A stretch of DNA of 64,000 nt from Aliikangiella coralliicola. GTDB lineage: Bacteria > Pseudomonadota > Gammaproteobacteria > Enterobacterales > Kangiellaceae. The stretch spans positions 124,001 to 188,000 of the forward strand of contig NZ_ML660171.1 of NCBI RefSeq assembly GCF_007004725.1. The letters are read 5' to 3'. Within the stretch, counting starts at the first letter, position 1, and every line of letters begins with the position of its first letter. Positions 9,689-17,332 of the stretch are shown here, piece after piece. Position numbers and translations under genes: made by a program. The notes beneath the pieces were generated by a model. It did no database searches, was not told the origin of the DNA, and saw only the letters and a program-made list of their open reading frames with translations.

Positions 9689-10615
9689 ATGGATGTCATC
9701 ATGCAGCTCATATTCGCTAAAGTAACTTTAATTTCATTACTCCTGCTTTTTTCGAATGGTACCCACGCACTGAGTCAAAACGGTCATCGCATTGTTTGTG
9801 ATATGGCTTTTCAACTTTTGAGCAAGAATACACAGAAAAAAGTTAAAGAACTGGTGGACTTGATGCCAAAATGGGATCGAGAGAAATTGAACGACTATCA
9901 GAAGGTAGGTGCTTCCTCTAAAGTTAAGTTCTCTAACGCTTGCGTTTGGCCCGATTCAATCAAAAATAACAATCCATGGAACAAGGTAAAGATTTGGCAT
10001 TATATTAATGTTCAAAGGGATGAATCTGAAGTTCAACTTGATGATTGCTTGGTTGGGTGTTTAATTACAGGTATTAACTTGCACTCTAAAGTAATTAAGA
10101 GTGAAAGTGACAAGCTCTCAAAAGCATACGCTCTATATTTTCTTGGTCATTGGTATGGCGATATTCATCAACCACTTCACGTTTCATTCGCGGATGATAT
10201 AGGTGGGGGTGACACTAAGATTCGAAATTTCAGTGGATGCTCAAATCTTCATAGTGTATGGGATGGTTGTATAATTAAAGAAACGAACCTATCCGAGTCA
10301 AAGTTAGCAAAGTCGCTACTTAAATCGATTGCTAACATGAAAGATAATGCTGACTTAAAATCAACATTAGATGAATGGAAATCGTCATCAGTTAAGGATA
10401 TGGCAAATGAGTCACTTCAAATCGCAATAAAGGAGAATACTGAGTATTGTAAATTGAGCAGCTCCGGAAAATGTGAAAAAATCCCGAATGATCCTGGTAG
10501 GCCTTCGCGGGCTTTGCCTGATGATTACTTTGAAAATAATTGGCCTATATTATCAGTTCGGCTTAAGCAGGCAGCTGTGCGGTTGGCTGCACGGATTGAA
10601 GATACATTGAATTGA
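9689..10615 (+). CDS. Exported S1/P1-type nuclease (308 aa)
   Basis: S1/P1 nucleases are zinc-dependent phosphodiesterases that cut single-stranded DNA and RNA. Family motifs appear in order: N-G-H near the mature N-terminus, C-V-W-P-D, W-H-Y-I-N, L-G-H-W-Y-G-D-I-H-Q-P-L-H, G-G-G-D with N-F, and N-L-H-S-V-W-D. Residues 1-27 form a signal peptide ending T-H-A. Cleavage there would leave the metal-binding His at mature position 6, as in P1, but the usual Trp1 is Leu. The start is ATG 9689; ATG 9701 also gives a full signal peptide. Several Cys in the mature part suggest disulfides. It is a stand-alone gene with its own promoter in the prophage cargo zone, so it may act in the periplasm on incoming or released nucleic acid. 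That biological role is inference. Confidence 0.88.
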   Translation: MDVIMQLIFAKVTLISLLLLFSNGTHALSQNGHRIVCDMAFQLLSKNTQKKVKELVDLMPKWDREKLNDYQKVGASSKVKFSNACVWPDSIKNNNPWNKVKIWHYINVQRDESEVQLDDCLVGCLITGINLHSKVIKSESDKLSKAYALYFLGHWYGDIHQPLHVSFADDIGGGDTKIRNFSGCSNLHSVWDGCIIKETNLSESKLAKSLLKSIANMKDNADLKSTLDEWKSSSVKDMANESLQIAIKENTEYCKLSSSGKCEKIPNDPGRPSRALPDDYFENNWPILSVRLKQAAVRLAARIEDTLN

Positions 10616-10623
10616 TTTTTGAA

Positions 10624-11103
10624 TCACTGAAAATATGAGTAGAGTATATACCTTCCCATGCTTAGTAACGCGACTAGAACTGGAAAGATAAAATCCCATG
10701 TTAATCTTCTCAACCCCCAAGCATGAATAGAGCTTTCAGCTTGTTCGCGTATTAGGGATTCCGTATCGACTCTGCTTGCGCGCAGGGCAGGCTCAATTTT
10801 TATCCTAGCGTTTTCCCTGGCTTTTAATGAGTTAGTCCCATTCTCAATTAGAGCTAAAGCTAAAAAAGCGCACAAACGATATAGTAGCAATACGAATAGA
10901 ATGGATGCTATCGAGAATGATTGTGCGGGTGCAACTGTGATTCCGATTCCGGCCAAAGATGCTTTGCCAATTGTTAGTTTTACATTAAAGTCTATGAGCA
11001 ACATAATAATTGACAGGTATAAAATCGCGGTTCGGTGTTTATAGGTTCGGTCGCCAATTTTACCCACACGCTTTTCGAGATTGTTTAATATATTAGTAAT
11101 CAT
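10624..11103 (-). CDS. Membrane protein of unknown function (159 aa)
   Basis: Not recognised. There are hydrophobic segments at about residues 26-46, 62-85 and 136-157, with a charged Arg/Glu-rich region (about 90-130) between the second and third. It converges on the nuclease gene with 8 bases between stops. The Shine-Dalgarno sequence is weak. It belongs to a run of small membrane-anchored proteins in the phage cargo zone, where superinfection-exclusion functions are common; no family evidence supports any specific role. Confidence 0.55.
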   Translation of the reverse strand: MITNILNNLEKRVGKIGDRTYKHRTAILYLSIIMLLIDFNVKLTIGKASLAGIGITVAPAQSFSIASILFVLLLYRLCAFLALALIENGTNSLKARENARIKIEPALRASRVDTESLIREQAESSIHAWGLRRLTWDFIFPVLVALLSMGRYILYSYFQ

Positions 11104-11190
11104 TTTTTGGTCGGCTCTTTTGATGGTTTTTTATACAGAAATTCTGACCTAATTCTAAGCACGAGTGCAATTTATAATTTGAGATATTCT

Positions 11191-11220
11191 TTGATTTTTA
11201 TCGATACTTAGGTCTAAAAT
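11191..11220 (+). promoter_or_regulatory. Likely sigma-70 promoter for the 11251 gene
   Basis: TTGATT at 11191-11196 and TAAAAT at 11215-11220 with an 18-base spacer, 30 bases upstream of the next start. The match is moderate. Confidence 0.4.
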
Positions 11221-11250
11221 AATACTACTCAAATAAGTAGTTATTGTTTT

Positions 11251-11604
11251 ATGCACTTTACACAGAAACCAATTGCGGAAAATTACCCGGTAACACCGAG
11301 TCAATGGAGAGACTTTTATAATGCTTCAGGGTGGATTGTCATCCCACACTATAAGTCAGGTCGTTTACATTATGTTCGGGTTAAAGAAGCTGTAATACCG
11401 CCAGTCAAAAACGAGCTTAACGAATATGCACCCAATTTTTATGGTGAAACAGTAAGCTTAATAGTGACAACTTGGTCAGGGAAAGAGATTGGTATTCGTT
11501 ACTGTAATGAATTACCCGACCTCGATCCGGTCAAATACCCGGTGTTACAGGTCGACATGAATAATGCTATTACGAATCAGCGATGGCTTAAGCCAGGTAA
11601 ATAA
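11251..11604 (+). CDS. Hypothetical protein (117 aa)
   Basis: Unrecognised soluble protein with several aromatic residues and a P-S-Q-W-R-D-F-Y-N stretch near residues 16-24. There is no signal peptide or membrane segment and no convincing Shine-Dalgarno sequence, but a plausible promoter lies upstream. Its stop is 2 bases from the stop of the convergent SRAP gene. It is part of the phage cargo zone; the function is unknown. Confidence 0.5.
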   Translation: MHFTQKPIAENYPVTPSQWRDFYNASGWIVIPHYKSGRLHYVRVKEAVIPPVKNELNEYAPNFYGETVSLIVTTWSGKEIGIRYCNELPDLDPVKYPVLQVDMNNAITNQRWLKPGK

Positions 11605-11606
11605 AA

Positions 11607-12293
11607 TTAATGAAATGAATCAATTGTGTTGAACTCATCCTCAACGTATTCGATGCAATGCTCATCTTTATCACCTGGTTTCTTTGCGTATTCTGGAACG
11701 CGGTAGGCAACTAATCCGGGGTATTCAGTGGGTGCAACAATAGCCTTTAAATCGTCGACATTCTTATTCGATGTATCGAGCCACGCGGCATGATGGTCAT
11801 TTAATATCACCGGTGCTCGATGGTGGAATGCTTCCATTTGAGAATTCGGTGAAGTGGTGAGAATGGCAAAGTTGTTATAACTTTCCTCTGGCGTCTCAAA
11901 TGCCGTCCAGATTCCTGCAAATACGAAAGGGCGCTTATCTTCATAACTAAAGTAATACCACGGCCTATACCCACCTGAGGGACCTTTAGGCTCAAAGAAT
12001 CCATCAGCAACCACTAAGCACCGGCGATTAAATGCGGAGTGCTTGAACATCTTCCCTTCAAACATGGTTTCAGACTTCGCGTTGATTTTCGCGAAAGATG
12101 GTTTAGCCCAGTAAGGCCGGAAACCCCAGCGCATTTGAGTGGTTACTATTTCCCCATCTTGTTCGATAATCACAAGCCCGGAATCAGAGGGCGCGATATT
12201 ATAAAGGCTATAGTCATTCTCGATAATCAAATCATCGATTTCTGACAGCTTCAAATCAGGGTATCGTTGAGTAAGGGTGTATCTTCCGCACAT
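11607..12293 (-). CDS. yedK: SOS response-associated peptidase (SRAP/YedK/HMCES family)
   Basis: SRAP proteins trap abasic sites in single-stranded DNA by forming a thiazolidine DNA-protein crosslink through the N-terminal Cys. Cys2 directly follows the initiator Met (M-C-G-R-Y). Asn71 (N-A-K-S-E-T), Glu101 (D-G-F-F-E-P) and His157 (H-H-R-A-P) match the active-site positions. The length of 228 aa is typical. It starts 4 bases after the stop of a leftward membrane-protein gene, so the two are probably one transcript. SRAP genes are common in phages and genomic islands as DNA-repair cargo. AGGA lies 9 bases before the start. Confidence 0.9.
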   Translation of the reverse strand: MCGRYTLTQRYPDLKLSEIDDLIIENDYSLYNIAPSDSGLVIIEQDGEIVTTQMRWGFRPYWAKPSFAKINAKSETMFEGKMFKHSAFNRRCLVVADGFFEPKGPSGGYRPWYYFSYEDKRPFVFAGIWTAFETPEESYNNFAILTTSPNSQMEAFHHRAPVILNDHHAAWLDTSNKNVDDLKAIVAPTEYPGLVAYRVPEYAKKPGDKDEHCIEYVEDEFNTIDSFH

Positions 12294-12297
12294 TGCT

Positions 12298-12816
12298 TTA
12301 TTTCCTATTAACTATTTGGTTAATTGAATCCTTGACCGGTATGACGAATTTCCACTCAACTACCTTACACGTCTTTTCTATGACCGGGTCACAGTTGGGC
12401 GCTTGTGATTTCGCTGACCAATAAATCAGGTAGGAATACAACAAAACGGTGGCGACAACCCCTAGCGACCATCTCACTATTTTTGAAAACCAAGGAATCC
12501 ACGCATAAATTGCTTCTTTTATAGTCGCTGCCCTTTTTTTTTGAAATTCTATCTTCTGTTGTTCTAATTCGTTTTCGAAGTAGCGCTCTGTAATTTCTAA
12601 GTAGTTGTCAACAGAAGACATTAACTGGTATAACTCATTCGACATTTGTTGATTATTATTTTCTGCATGGCCAAAAAAACCAACAAATAAACGCGAGCTC
12701 TTATTACGTTCATTCCCCATGGTGGAATTTTCTAGTAGATTGTCAATTGAATTACGTGAGTTGCGTATGTTTGTCACAGCGCCTAAAAAAGTTTTATATT
12801 CTGGTTTTTTACTCAT
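12298..12816 (-). CDS. Coiled-coil membrane protein upstream of yedK (172 aa)
   Basis: The start at 12816 is preferred to an in-frame ATG at 12834 because GGAG lies 7 bases before it. Residues about 55-105 are helical and charged, then one membrane segment (about 113-132) is followed by a short domain containing two Cys. The topology suggests a long cytoplasmic N-terminus and a periplasmic tail. It is co-transcribed with the SRAP gene (4-base gap). No family is recognised; a link with DNA damage is suggested only by the neighbour. Confidence 0.6.
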   Translation of the reverse strand: MSKKPEYKTFLGAVTNIRNSRNSIDNLLENSTMGNERNKSSRLFVGFFGHAENNNQQMSNELYQLMSSVDNYLEITERYFENELEQQKIEFQKKRAATIKEAIYAWIPWFSKIVRWSLGVVATVLLYSYLIYWSAKSQAPNCDPVIEKTCKVVEWKFVIPVKDSINQIVNRK

Positions 12817-13215
12817 AAATGTACTCCATTTCATATTTATTTTTATTAGGAAAGAGCGGTAAGGCTGAGTTATGAAAATCTTGGTCTATATAAATTGGTT
12901 AAATTAATGATTAAAAATAGCAGAATAGCCATACTCTCACAAATAACTCAGAAATCGGCTATCTACAATATTATGCGTTTGCAGTATTATCAATTTTGCA
13001 GGTGCTAGTGAGTGTACAGCTGATGCCGGGGCGGGTGAAACCGTCCCTTTCACTTAAGTAGGAGATTTTGAAAACATGAGTATGTTTTTACCCAAAATTT
13101 TGGTGGAGTGGTGATCAGAGTAAGCTATACTTTGCGTACACGGAGTGAAGATAGCGATGAAAAAGTCTGAACAGCGATTACGCATGGTATAAGCAAAAAG
13201 ATTGGGATGATTAAA
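12817..13215. other. 399-base gap between divergent cargo genes
   Basis: No convincing gene. It holds a GC-rich block at about 13027-13047 that resembles one at about 14105-14123 (see findings), and two very short frames (starting 13076 and 13157) that stop after 11 codons. Promoters for both flanking divergent genes must lie here, but I see no strong -35/-10 pair. Confidence 0.4.
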
Positions 13216-13935
13216 ATGGACGAAGCGGAATCAAAACTTGTACTTGAGCTACTGCATGAACTAAATAAAAAGCAAAGAGTAGCACGGGAAGAGAGTCTGG
13301 TAAATCGGCATTTCGGCGCAATCATCACTGCTGTAGTGTCGATTGCTGCTGTTATAGTTTCTTATGTACAAATTGAAGTTGCTAAAGTCAATAAATCTAA
13401 GGAATTAGATGTAAAACGACTTGAAAGCGAAAGGCTTTGGAAAATCGAAGCTGCAAAATTTATAGGTCAACACCGAGAGACGATATTTAGTGAAGACGAT
13501 AGACAGAGACAGATAATGCGTCATGTCATTTCAGTTGCTTTTCCTAAGGAAATTGGTGTAACTCTGCTGGTTAGAGTTAAAAAAGCTAAGAGTGGTGATT
13601 TGTTGCGACGTTTCTGGAAGCCCGATGGTATTAATGTCGAAAAGAAGAATGAAGAAAAACTAAAAGCATGGTTAGAAAATTCCGAAATCTCTGGCCCAGG
13701 CTCAATAACTATGCTCCTCCATGCAGAATCTTTTGAAGATGCGCGAGTTCGTGCAGTAACTGAGCTAAATTTAGAAGGCCGACAATCCACTATGACAAAT
13801 GTACCGAATGAACAACTTTCCGAAGTTAAAAATTCTTACTTACAAGAAGGCGCTCAAGTCACTGCTCGACTACAAGTAAATGGAACTTGGACTGTGACTG
13901 TAACTTATCCAGATTCAAGTGATGGGGTGATGTAA
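13216..13935 (+). CDS. Membrane-anchored coiled-coil protein of unknown function (239 aa)
   Basis: The ATG at 13216 is preferred to 13207 because GGGA at 13204-13207 is better spaced. A short charged N-terminus is followed by one membrane segment (about 35-53), a charged helix (about 55-90), and then a soluble alpha/beta C-terminal domain of about 140 residues rich in strands toward the end. The layout resembles sensors or effectors anchored in the inner membrane, but no family is recognised. It is a single gene with empty flanks, like a moron. Confidence 0.55.
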   Translation: MDEAESKLVLELLHELNKKQRVAREESLVNRHFGAIITAVVSIAAVIVSYVQIEVAKVNKSKELDVKRLESERLWKIEAAKFIGQHRETIFSEDDRQRQIMRHVISVAFPKEIGVTLLVRVKKAKSGDLLRRFWKPDGINVEKKNEEKLKAWLENSEISGPGSITMLLHAESFEDARVRAVTELNLEGRQSTMTNVPNEQLSEVKNSYLQEGAQVTARLQVNGTWTVTVTYPDSSDGVM

Positions 13936-14177
13936 ATAATAGTCACAATCGGCTATTACCTAGGTGTATCTCAGAGGTTTACTATCCACAAATGCAACAA
14001 TAAATCGTATTATTCTCTCACCGGCTAGTTGTCAGACGCAGCAAATACTAGTAAATGCTCTGTAGTCAGGCTTGTCTCTATTAAAGGGAACTAATCAGGG
14101 ATATGGGGCGGGTAATACTGTCCTTTTTGGTTTATAATCTCGTTTTGAGTTAATTGGCTACAAATATAGGAAAAACT

Positions 14178-14528
14178 ATGAAATATTGTTGGCTCGTATT
14201 TTTTATGATTATTTCATTAAAATCTTTTGCAAAAAGTGTTGATTCTGGAACTGGTTTGCAAATATCTAAAATAACCGTTCACAGTAATTCAAATGCAATC
14301 GGCACTGATTGGGAAGGTGTTACCGGAGTTTACCCAAGTAGTTATATTGTATGGAGTGCTGAGACAAATTGTTCGACTAGTATCGTGCTAGTAAAAAAGG
14401 ACGATTCTCAAATATTGTCAATGATCTTAGCTGCAAAGATGGCAAAAAAAGCCGTGCGTTTTTTTGTTTTTGATAATATAAATATTGATGGTCAGTACTG
14501 TTTTGTGAGAGCTATCACAGTTGAATAA
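14178..14528 (+). CDS. Small secreted two-cysteine protein (116 aa)
   Basis: The ATG at 14178 is preferred to an in-frame start at 14154: AGGA lies 6 bases before it and it gives a clean signal peptide of 18 residues ending S-F-A. The mature part of about 98 residues has exactly two Cys (in N-C-S-T-S and Q-Y-C-F), consistent with a single disulfide, and an A-A-K-M-A-K-K helix before the final strand. It resembles small periplasmic proteins of unknown function seen in gammaproteobacteria; I cannot name the family with certainty. It is a stand-alone cargo gene. Confidence 0.6.
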   Translation: MKYCWLVFFMIISLKSFAKSVDSGTGLQISKITVHSNSNAIGTDWEGVTGVYPSSYIVWSAETNCSTSIVLVKKDDSQILSMILAAKMAKKAVRFFVFDNINIDGQYCFVRAITVE

Positions 14529-14549
14529 TGTTCCTTTTAAATGAGAACT

Positions 14550-14574
14550 GAAGCCCCGCACTAAGCAGGGCTTC
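14550..14574. terminator. Hairpin between convergent genes 14178 and 14693
   Basis: GAAGCCC at 14550-14556 pairs with GGGCTTC at 14568-14574, extended by an inner GC pair. It lies 21 bases after the upstream stop. There is no T-tract after the stem on the plus strand, so it may be a weak or factor-assisted terminator for the two converging genes. Confidence 0.45.
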
Positions 14575-14692
14575 AATAACGTCGTTAAACTCCAGCCAGG
14601 AGAGTTATAAATATAGACTTACGCGCAAATTTCGTTCGGATTTTCGTCGTGAGGAACTGTGCGTCAAAAATAAGCACCTCAAAACTTTCTTG

Positions 14693-15157
14693 TTAAGTTT
14701 CTTGCCTCTGCACTTGTACTGACCCATGTACGATATTCTCAGACAAAGGGCCCACTCCTAGAAAGTATCCTGATAGATCGTTTTTTGTACCGCTTAATTG
14801 AAGAACTAAAGATCCGTGTTGAAGTGTAGCCTTGTCAATATTTTCATAGTGCAAACTCAAATATCTATCTTGAACAAACCCACCAACAACTTTAAGAGTG
14901 TATTCTTCGCCTTTGTACATTATTGTCCCGTAAACAACTTTGAGAAAAGTTTTTAATTCAAAGACTATCTCATTATTTCCTTTTACACCTTTTTGTTGAC
15001 TTACTTTACCAGCCCAAGTCCCAGGTAGTACTGACACGTAATCGTGGTGTTTTCCTCGAATTAGCGCTTCTACCCAATACCGCGAAATGAATCCAATTAT
15101 TCCAGTTGCAATGCCGATAATTAATGCTGCGATACTACTAAACAAAAAGTTTTCCAA
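14693..15157 (-). CDS. TM-anchored beta-rich protein of unknown function (154 aa)
   Basis: The start is TTG at 15157 with GGGAG 8 bases upstream. Residues 6-28 are one hydrophobic helix; the remaining 110 residues alternate hydrophobic and polar positions with many Gly and Val, typical of a small beta-barrel or beta-sandwich (L-P-G-T-W-A-G near its start, G-Y-F-L-G-V-G near its end). This shape, a short membrane anchor plus a small beta barrel, is also seen in Cap15-type CBASS effectors, but no cyclase gene is nearby and no sequence motif proves kinship. Function unknown. Confidence 0.55.
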   Translation of the reverse strand: MENFLFSSIAALIIGIATGIIGFISRYWVEALIRGKHHDYVSVLPGTWAGKVSQQKGVKGNNEIVFELKTFLKVVYGTIMYKGEEYTLKVVGGFVQDRYLSLHYENIDKATLQHGSLVLQLSGTKNDLSGYFLGVGPLSENIVHGSVQVQRQET

Positions 15158-15250
15158 AATCTTAACTCCCTTTAAAGTCGGTGTGATTATTATAAACGTT
15201 AAACCTCATTAATATTCATAGGAATTCTACAGCAGGATTGCAAATATAGT

Positions 15251-15574
15251 CTAGCTGCCAAATTTCTCAATTATTGGCCTTGCACCATTCCACGTGCCTT
15301 TCTGAATACCCAGAGCCTGATAGATTTCTAACACCGTCGATCGCTGCGTTCTGGCTTCCATTGCGTGTGTTTGGGCTTCTTGTTTTAAACGCTCAACCAG
15401 GTGTTTAAGTTCTTCTATTTGTTTGTCTTTTTGTTTAACTTCTTCCTGTTTCATTTCAACATAGTTTTCAAAGTTAACCTCTGTCATGGCCATGCAATTT
15501 TCAAGTTCCTCAATCCGCTCATTAGCCTCAACCAATAGTTCCTGATTCTTTTTCATCATCTTTGGGGATAGCAT
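15251..15574 (-). CDS. Coiled-coil phage protein (107 aa)
   Basis: Residues about 5-80 form a continuous charged heptad-like coiled coil (Glu/Lys/Gln/Met rich), followed by a short C-terminal tail with Trp. AAGGAT precedes the ATG by 8 bases. It is the last gene of the leftward phage operon and starts 14 bases after the upstream stop. No family is recognised. Confidence 0.6.
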   Translation of the reverse strand: MLSPKMMKKNQELLVEANERIEELENCMAMTEVNFENYVEMKQEEVKQKDKQIEELKHLVERLKQEAQTHAMEARTQRSTVLEIYQALGIQKGTWNGARPIIEKFGS

Positions 15575-15588
15575 TGTTATTTATCCTT

Positions 15589-15816
15589 TTATATATTGAT
15601 GCCGGTGGTTCGGGGAAACTCGCTCTCTACCAACGACTTTGAAATTGTTTTCCCGCACGAACTGCATTTATAATGGCCCGCTATTACTTTGTGAGGGGAC
15701 GTCCTGTCTCCTTCGGTTATGCTCTTCCCAAAAATATAGATCTGGTGATATTTTTCCGTTATATGGCGCTCAAAAGATTCTTGGCTACCACAATGAGGGC
15801 AACAATCCATTATCAC
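15589..15816 (-). CDS. Small zinc-ribbon phage protein (75 aa)
   Basis: Two Cys pairs, C-P-H-C near the start and C-S-S-C about 40 residues later, form a four-Cys zinc ribbon. The GTG start at 15816 overlaps the upstream stop (GTGA); an ATG at 15810 is in frame and may be used. GGGGATGAG before it comes from the last codons of the upstream gene. Small zinc ribbons of this kind in phages often bind DNA or RNA polymerase, which is inference here. Confidence 0.6.
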   Translation of the reverse strand: MIMDCCPHCGSQESFERHITEKYHQIYIFGKSITEGDRTSPHKVIAGHYKCSSCGKTISKSLVESEFPRTTGINI

Positions 15817-16049
15817 TCATCCCCCTGTACTGGGTTATCTCTTCGCCATTCATCAACGCTTTTGCCAAAATGAATCTCAGCGCATTCTTTGCAATAAATC
15901 TCCGAACAGTAGAGGCACCGATAAGAATTAAGAGGTGTTATGTAATGCCCACAACTGCAGCGAGTATTTTTGTTAGGGTTGCGCTTAATGTCCTTTGTTT
16001 GCTGATAAACAGTGTTTAGTTTTGATTGCCATTCTTCTGCCGAGACCAT
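15813..16049 (-). CDS. Small multi-cysteine zinc-finger phage protein (78 aa)
   Basis: The central part has C-S-C-G, C-L-Y-C and C-K-E-C, enough ligands for one or two zinc sites, followed by a Trp-containing helix. The ATG abuts the upstream stop (TGAATG). It ends in Gly-Asp-Glu, whose codons GGGGATGAG act as the ribosome site of the next gene. The function is unknown. Confidence 0.6.
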   Translation of the reverse strand: MVSAEEWQSKLNTVYQQTKDIKRNPNKNTRCSCGHYITPLNSYRCLYCSEIYCKECAEIHFGKSVDEWRRDNPVQGDE

Positions 16050-16412
16050 TCACTCATCCCCCTGCATTAACAGATAAACAATACAAATAGCGCGGTAAGG
16101 ATCATCTTTGCTTATAGATTCAAACCGGACAAATGGTCCTGGCTTCCTTTGTGTGCTTCCTTTCGCTTTCCAATAATCGCTGATACCTTCGAAATAGGAC
16201 CATGCGGAGCCTATTCTACTTCCAAGCGCTATTGGCATTATTTGAGCAGGGTTATTGCAGTAGTTAATCTCTGACTGGTCATTGACATCATGAATAGTGC
16301 ATTCAGCATCTATATGGTGAAAAATGTCATAATCAACATTTTCATTGTCAGCGACTAGTCGATTAATTTCATAATCACTCATCGCCTCTAACTGTTCTTG
16401 TGTGTATGACAT
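16050..16412 (-). CDS. NinX-like (DUF2591 family) phage protein (120 aa)
   Basis: The pattern M-S-D-Y-E-I-N-R near the start, C-N-N-P-A-Q-I-M-P-I in the middle and D-D-P-Y-R-A-I-C-I-V-Y-L-L-M-Q at the end follows the NinX/DUF2591 family, found in lambdoid and other temperate phage early regions; its biochemical role is not known. The ATG at 16412 is chosen over an upstream in-frame ATG at 16427 because GGGAGGG lies in the ideal place before it. It ends in Q-G-D-E like the next gene product, owing to a shared junction sequence. Confidence 0.75.
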   Translation of the reverse strand: MSYTQEQLEAMSDYEINRLVADNENVDYDIFHHIDAECTIHDVNDQSEINYCNNPAQIMPIALGSRIGSAWSYFEGISDYWKAKGSTQRKPGPFVRFESISKDDPYRAICIVYLLMQGDE

Positions 16413-16414
16413 TA

Positions 16415-16669
16415 CTAACCCTCCCATTCAGCGTAGGTTTGACCTCGATTAAACATACCTTCATCAAACTCAAGGTTATTGTCGTCGATAGCCGATTTTT
16501 GCATTGCTTCGTAACATTCAAGATGCTGATAAGCACTGTGAAAAACACCTTCCCACACGTAAGCTCTATACATACATTTTTCACCGGCAGGTATTTTTTC
16601 TGCACACCATTCGCAATTGTGAGGTTTTCGCGGGTTTACCTGGTGTTCTTTAAGTCCGACGCACGACAT
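16415..16669 (-). CDS. Small Cys/His phage protein (84 aa)
   Basis: Contains C-E-W-C, a later Cys after G-E-K, and H-L-E-C, together a plausible treble-clef or ribbon zinc site. The start ATG at 16669 is preceded by GAGGAA lying in the last codons of the upstream gene (3-base gap). Similar small zinc proteins occur in prophages. No function assigned. Confidence 0.6.
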   Translation of the reverse strand: MSCVGLKEHQVNPRKPHNCEWCAEKIPAGEKCMYRAYVWEGVFHSAYQHLECYEAMQKSAIDDNNLEFDEGMFNRGQTYAEWEG

Positions 16670-16672
16670 AAT

Positions 16673-16876
16673 TTATTCCTCGTTACTAATTTCAACTGCC
16701 TTATTCCATAGTCGATTCCACAGATATTTATCGTCTTTCCCTTCCTCTGTGATGCAACGACCATCCTTTACCATTGATACAAAAAGGCGCTTTTCTCCGT
16801 CAATGTGATAATGGTTCATGCCACAGATGGACCACTCATCAAGTGGCTTCATTTGCCATTTAGGTTTGTATGACAT
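16673..16876 (-). CDS. Small phage hypothetical protein (67 aa)
   Basis: A compact protein with many Trp and a conserved-looking M-N-H-Y-H-I-D-G turn, of a type often found in prophage early operons but without a name that I know. GAGG for its ATG is provided by the 3' end of the upstream gene (3-base gap). It ends in Asn-Glu-Glu, whose codons serve the next gene in turn. Confidence 0.6.
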   Translation of the reverse strand: MSYKPKWQMKPLDEWSICGMNHYHIDGEKRLFVSMVKDGRCITEEGKDDKYLWNRLWNKAVEISNEE

Positions 16877-16879
16877 TGG

Positions 16880-17320
16880 TTAAGCCTCTTTGTCGTGTGT
16901 AAGTGCAGCGAAACCTGATTGTTCAATTGATTGATACAAGGTCTTTCCGTCAGCTCCTTGGGCGTAAGGTAGAAATACTTCTGTCAGGTCTGCCATTTCC
17001 GCATCAACTATTGCCAATTGAGCTTCGACCCAGTCCTTAATTATTCGCCAGGCGACGCGCGCAGCTTGCTCTCTTGTTTTCTTTTTCCAAGGCACTTTAG
17101 CGTCGCGTTTTAACGCTTTGAGAACACCTTGGATATTTGCTGGCAGTCTAAAAAATACTTGCCCATGAGGCGTTGCGATTCGAAATGACATAGCGCTCAT
17201 AACTGCGTCATCGTCATATTCGCAGAGAACCGCTTGAGCTTTTGCCTGAGCTAACTTCTTTTGAATTTCAGCCGCGGTTTTTTCAGTGCTAATTGATGTT
17301 GTGTAATTCAATATTGGCAT
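16880..17320 (-). CDS. Conserved phage/mobile-element hypothetical protein (146 aa)
   Basis: Begins M-P-I-L-N-Y-T-T and contains V-F-F-R-L-P-A-N and T-R-E-Q-A-A-R-V-A-W-R-I-I-K-D-W, a pattern I recall from a very common unnamed protein of prophages and conjugative elements in Proteobacteria. It is soluble and probably alpha/beta. AAGGAG just after the upstream stop serves as its ribosome site. The function is not known. Confidence 0.7.
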   Translation of the reverse strand: MPILNYTTSISTEKTAAEIQKKLAQAKAQAVLCEYDDDAVMSAMSFRIATPHGQVFFRLPANIQGVLKALKRDAKVPWKKKTREQAARVAWRIIKDWVEAQLAIVDAEMADLTEVFLPYAQGADGKTLYQSIEQSGFAALTHDKEA

Positions 17321-17332
17321 TGGTTAATCTCC

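Noticed and set aside
14693-15157. Calling the beta-rich membrane protein a Cap15 CBASS effector
   Set aside because: Only shape resembles it; no CD-NTase or ancillary CBASS gene lies in the window.
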